Assembly (NCBI GenBank): GCA_023249695.1
Contig: JAHFCD010000030.1
Location: forward strand, 1 to 6,719
Direction of reading: 5' to 3'
Origin: Elusimicrobiota bacterium
Lineage (GTDB): Bacteria > Elusimicrobiota > Elusimicrobia > UBA1565 > UBA9628
Length of the DNA stretch: 6,719 bases
Position numbers and translations under genes: made by a program. This document shows, one piece after another, positions 5,691-6,719 of the stretch (its first letter is position 1; every line of letters begins with the position of its first letter). Below the pieces are notes generated by a model. The model worked only from the letters and a program-made list of their open reading frames with translations. It had not been told where the DNA came from and ran no database searches.

Positions 5691-6719
5691 CTAGTCGGTC
5701 AGGATCGAAGGCTCGGCGAAGCGGGCCTTCGTCTCGCCGGCGTCCTTGAGCAGCGCGACGTCGGCGCGGCTTTTCTTCAGGATCAGGTGCGAGTTCGTGT
5801 CCGCGACGCCCTTGCTCGAGGACCGCAGATTCGCGGTGAAATCGCCGGTCAGGTCCATGGGATCGACGAACTGGACAAGGATCATCATCGCGTCTTCGTA
5901 GCCCAGCTCGCTCCTGCCGCGTCCGCTCATGATCATCGCCAGCGCCTCGGCGCGGGCCTCGTTGGTCTTGGCCGCGCGCACCGTCGCCAGGTCGGCGATG
6001 ATTTCGGCCGCCCTTCGGCTCAACAGCTCGAGCTTCTCCGTGGGCCTGCTGCCGGCCGGGACCCAGGTCCCTTCATCCAGGACATTCTTTTCGTGGAACT
6101 CCCTCCGGGCGTCGGGGTAGCTGAAAGTCGGCACGCCGCTCTTCATTTTCGAATTGGCGATCAGCCAGTCGCCGAACGGCCTGCAGCTCGCCTCGGCCGC
6201 GGCCGTCACGGCCCGCAGGACCTGCTCCGGAGTCGCTTCCGTTATCTCGCGCACGGCCTTTTGATTGAAAACCAACGTGAAGGCGACGATGCCTTTCCGG
6301 TCCGAAGGGAAATGCGGGGTCGTGCTGTCATCGAAATACGCCGCCGGCACCGGGGGCACGATGGCGTCGGTCGGAAGCCTCAAGCGGGGGCCGCCGGCGC
6401 CGCGCTGCGCGCCCGCGAGCCCGAGAAACGCGTTCTGCTCCTCGATCGCGCGGCGGACCGATTCGCCCGATTGGCGAAGAACGCCCTGATTGCGGATATA
6501 GACGACGATGGGCTCGCCGTGCATCTGCCCGGGAGCGGCGAAGGTGACCGCCTCGACGGCGCGTTGGGAATTGTTCTTCTCGAGCGGACCGGCCCACGGC
6601 ACATTAAGGCCTTCCCGGGCCGCGCTCGCGTTCGCGCGATAGAAACGGTACTCGCCGCCGGCGCCGGTGTATTGCGTGACCTTGTCGCGGCCGAAGAGAG
6701 TGGACGCGTTGTAGGCGAT
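5691..6719 (-). CDS. Unrecognised protein, C-terminal part (5' end beyond right edge)
   Basis: The minus-strand frame is open from the right edge to a TAG at 5693-5691, giving 342 visible residues. The GTG at 6602 is not taken as the start because the frame continues upstream in coding-like sequence (IAYNASTLFGRDKV at the edge). I do not recognise a family. Numbered from the edge, residues about 55-80 include a strand-like GEPIVVYIRNQGVL (68-81). A Pro-rich linker lies at 116-138, another strand-like patch at 144-151 (IVAFTLVF), and an Ala/Glu-rich helical region at 226-265. The C-terminal part holds ELGYEDAMMILVQFVDPMD (271-289) and a run of Lys/Asp-rich sequence. No membrane segment is visible; a signal peptide could lie outside the window. 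There is one Cys (179). Composition and codon use look like the neighbours. That it is a real gene is well supported by frame, length and absence of a better frame; its function is unknown. Confidence 0.75.
   Translation of the reverse strand: MAYNASTLFGRDKVTQYTGAGGEYRFYRANASAAREGLNVPWAGPLEKNNSQRAVEAVTFAAPGQMHGEPIVVYIRNQGVLRQSGESVRRAIEEQNAFLGLAGAQRGAGGPRLRLPTDAIVPPVPAAYFDDSTTPHFPSDRKGIVAFTLVFNQKAVREITEATPEQVLRAVTAAAEASCRPFGDWLIANSKMKSGVPTFSYPDARREFHEKNVLDEGTWVPAGSRPTEKLELLSRRAAEIIADLATVRAAKTNEARAEALAMIMSGRGRSELGYEDAMMILVQFVDPMDLTGDFTANLRSSSKGVADTNSHLILKKSRADVALLKDAGETKARFAEPSILTD

Noticed and set aside
5706..5731. Inverted repeat CGAAGGC/GCCTTCG with a 12-nt loop, considered as a terminator for the hydrolase gene.
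   Set aside because: No T-run follows on either strand and it lies inside the coding sequence of the convergent gene; such stems are common by chance at this GC content.

Overview
The window is a GC-rich, gene-dense stretch of bacterial chromosome. It holds six protein-coding genes or gene parts, one antitoxin remnant, one clear rho-independent terminator and several promoter-like sites. There are no rRNA or tRNA genes, CRISPR arrays or insertion sequences. The M3 peptidase has an export signal. The strong GC bias at third positions produces long meaningless antisense frames. The phylum cannot be fixed from this sequence alone. A GC-rich, Gram-negative-type environmental lineage, possibly Elusimicrobiota, is only a guess.

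Layout. (1) 1-669, minus strand: 5' part of an AI-2E/PerM-family membrane transporter, cut by the left edge. (2) 670-734: a short divergent promoter region. (3) 735-1901, plus: a membrane-bound diiron fatty-acid (acyl-CoA delta-9 type) desaturase with an unusual C-terminal tail of about 100 residues, closed by a terminator at 1924-1958. (4) 1972-4356, plus: a large M3-family zinc metallopeptidase with a signal peptide and a C-terminal extension of about 105 residues. (5) 4349-4848, minus: a VapC-type PIN-domain toxin whose 3' end overlaps the peptidase gene by 8 bp. It is preceded by what looks like only the C-terminal half of its VapB antitoxin, right behind a near-consensus promoter. (6) 4941-5690, plus: a small alpha/beta hydrolase with a full Ser-Asp-His triad. 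(7) 5691-6719, minus: the 3' part of an unrecognised gene whose stop codon abuts the hydrolase stop codon with no gap.

The genes do not form one obvious pathway. The desaturase and hydrolase could both act on lipids or acyl esters, and the peptidase handles peptides outside the cytoplasm, but orientation and terminators suggest mostly single-gene units. The most notable points are the decapitated antitoxin, the repeated placement of a -10-like hexamer 6-8 bp before start codons that lack a Shine-Dalgarno sequence (suggesting leaderless mRNAs), the added tails on two otherwise standard enzymes, and the unrecognised gene at the right edge. I see no convincing new multi-gene system.
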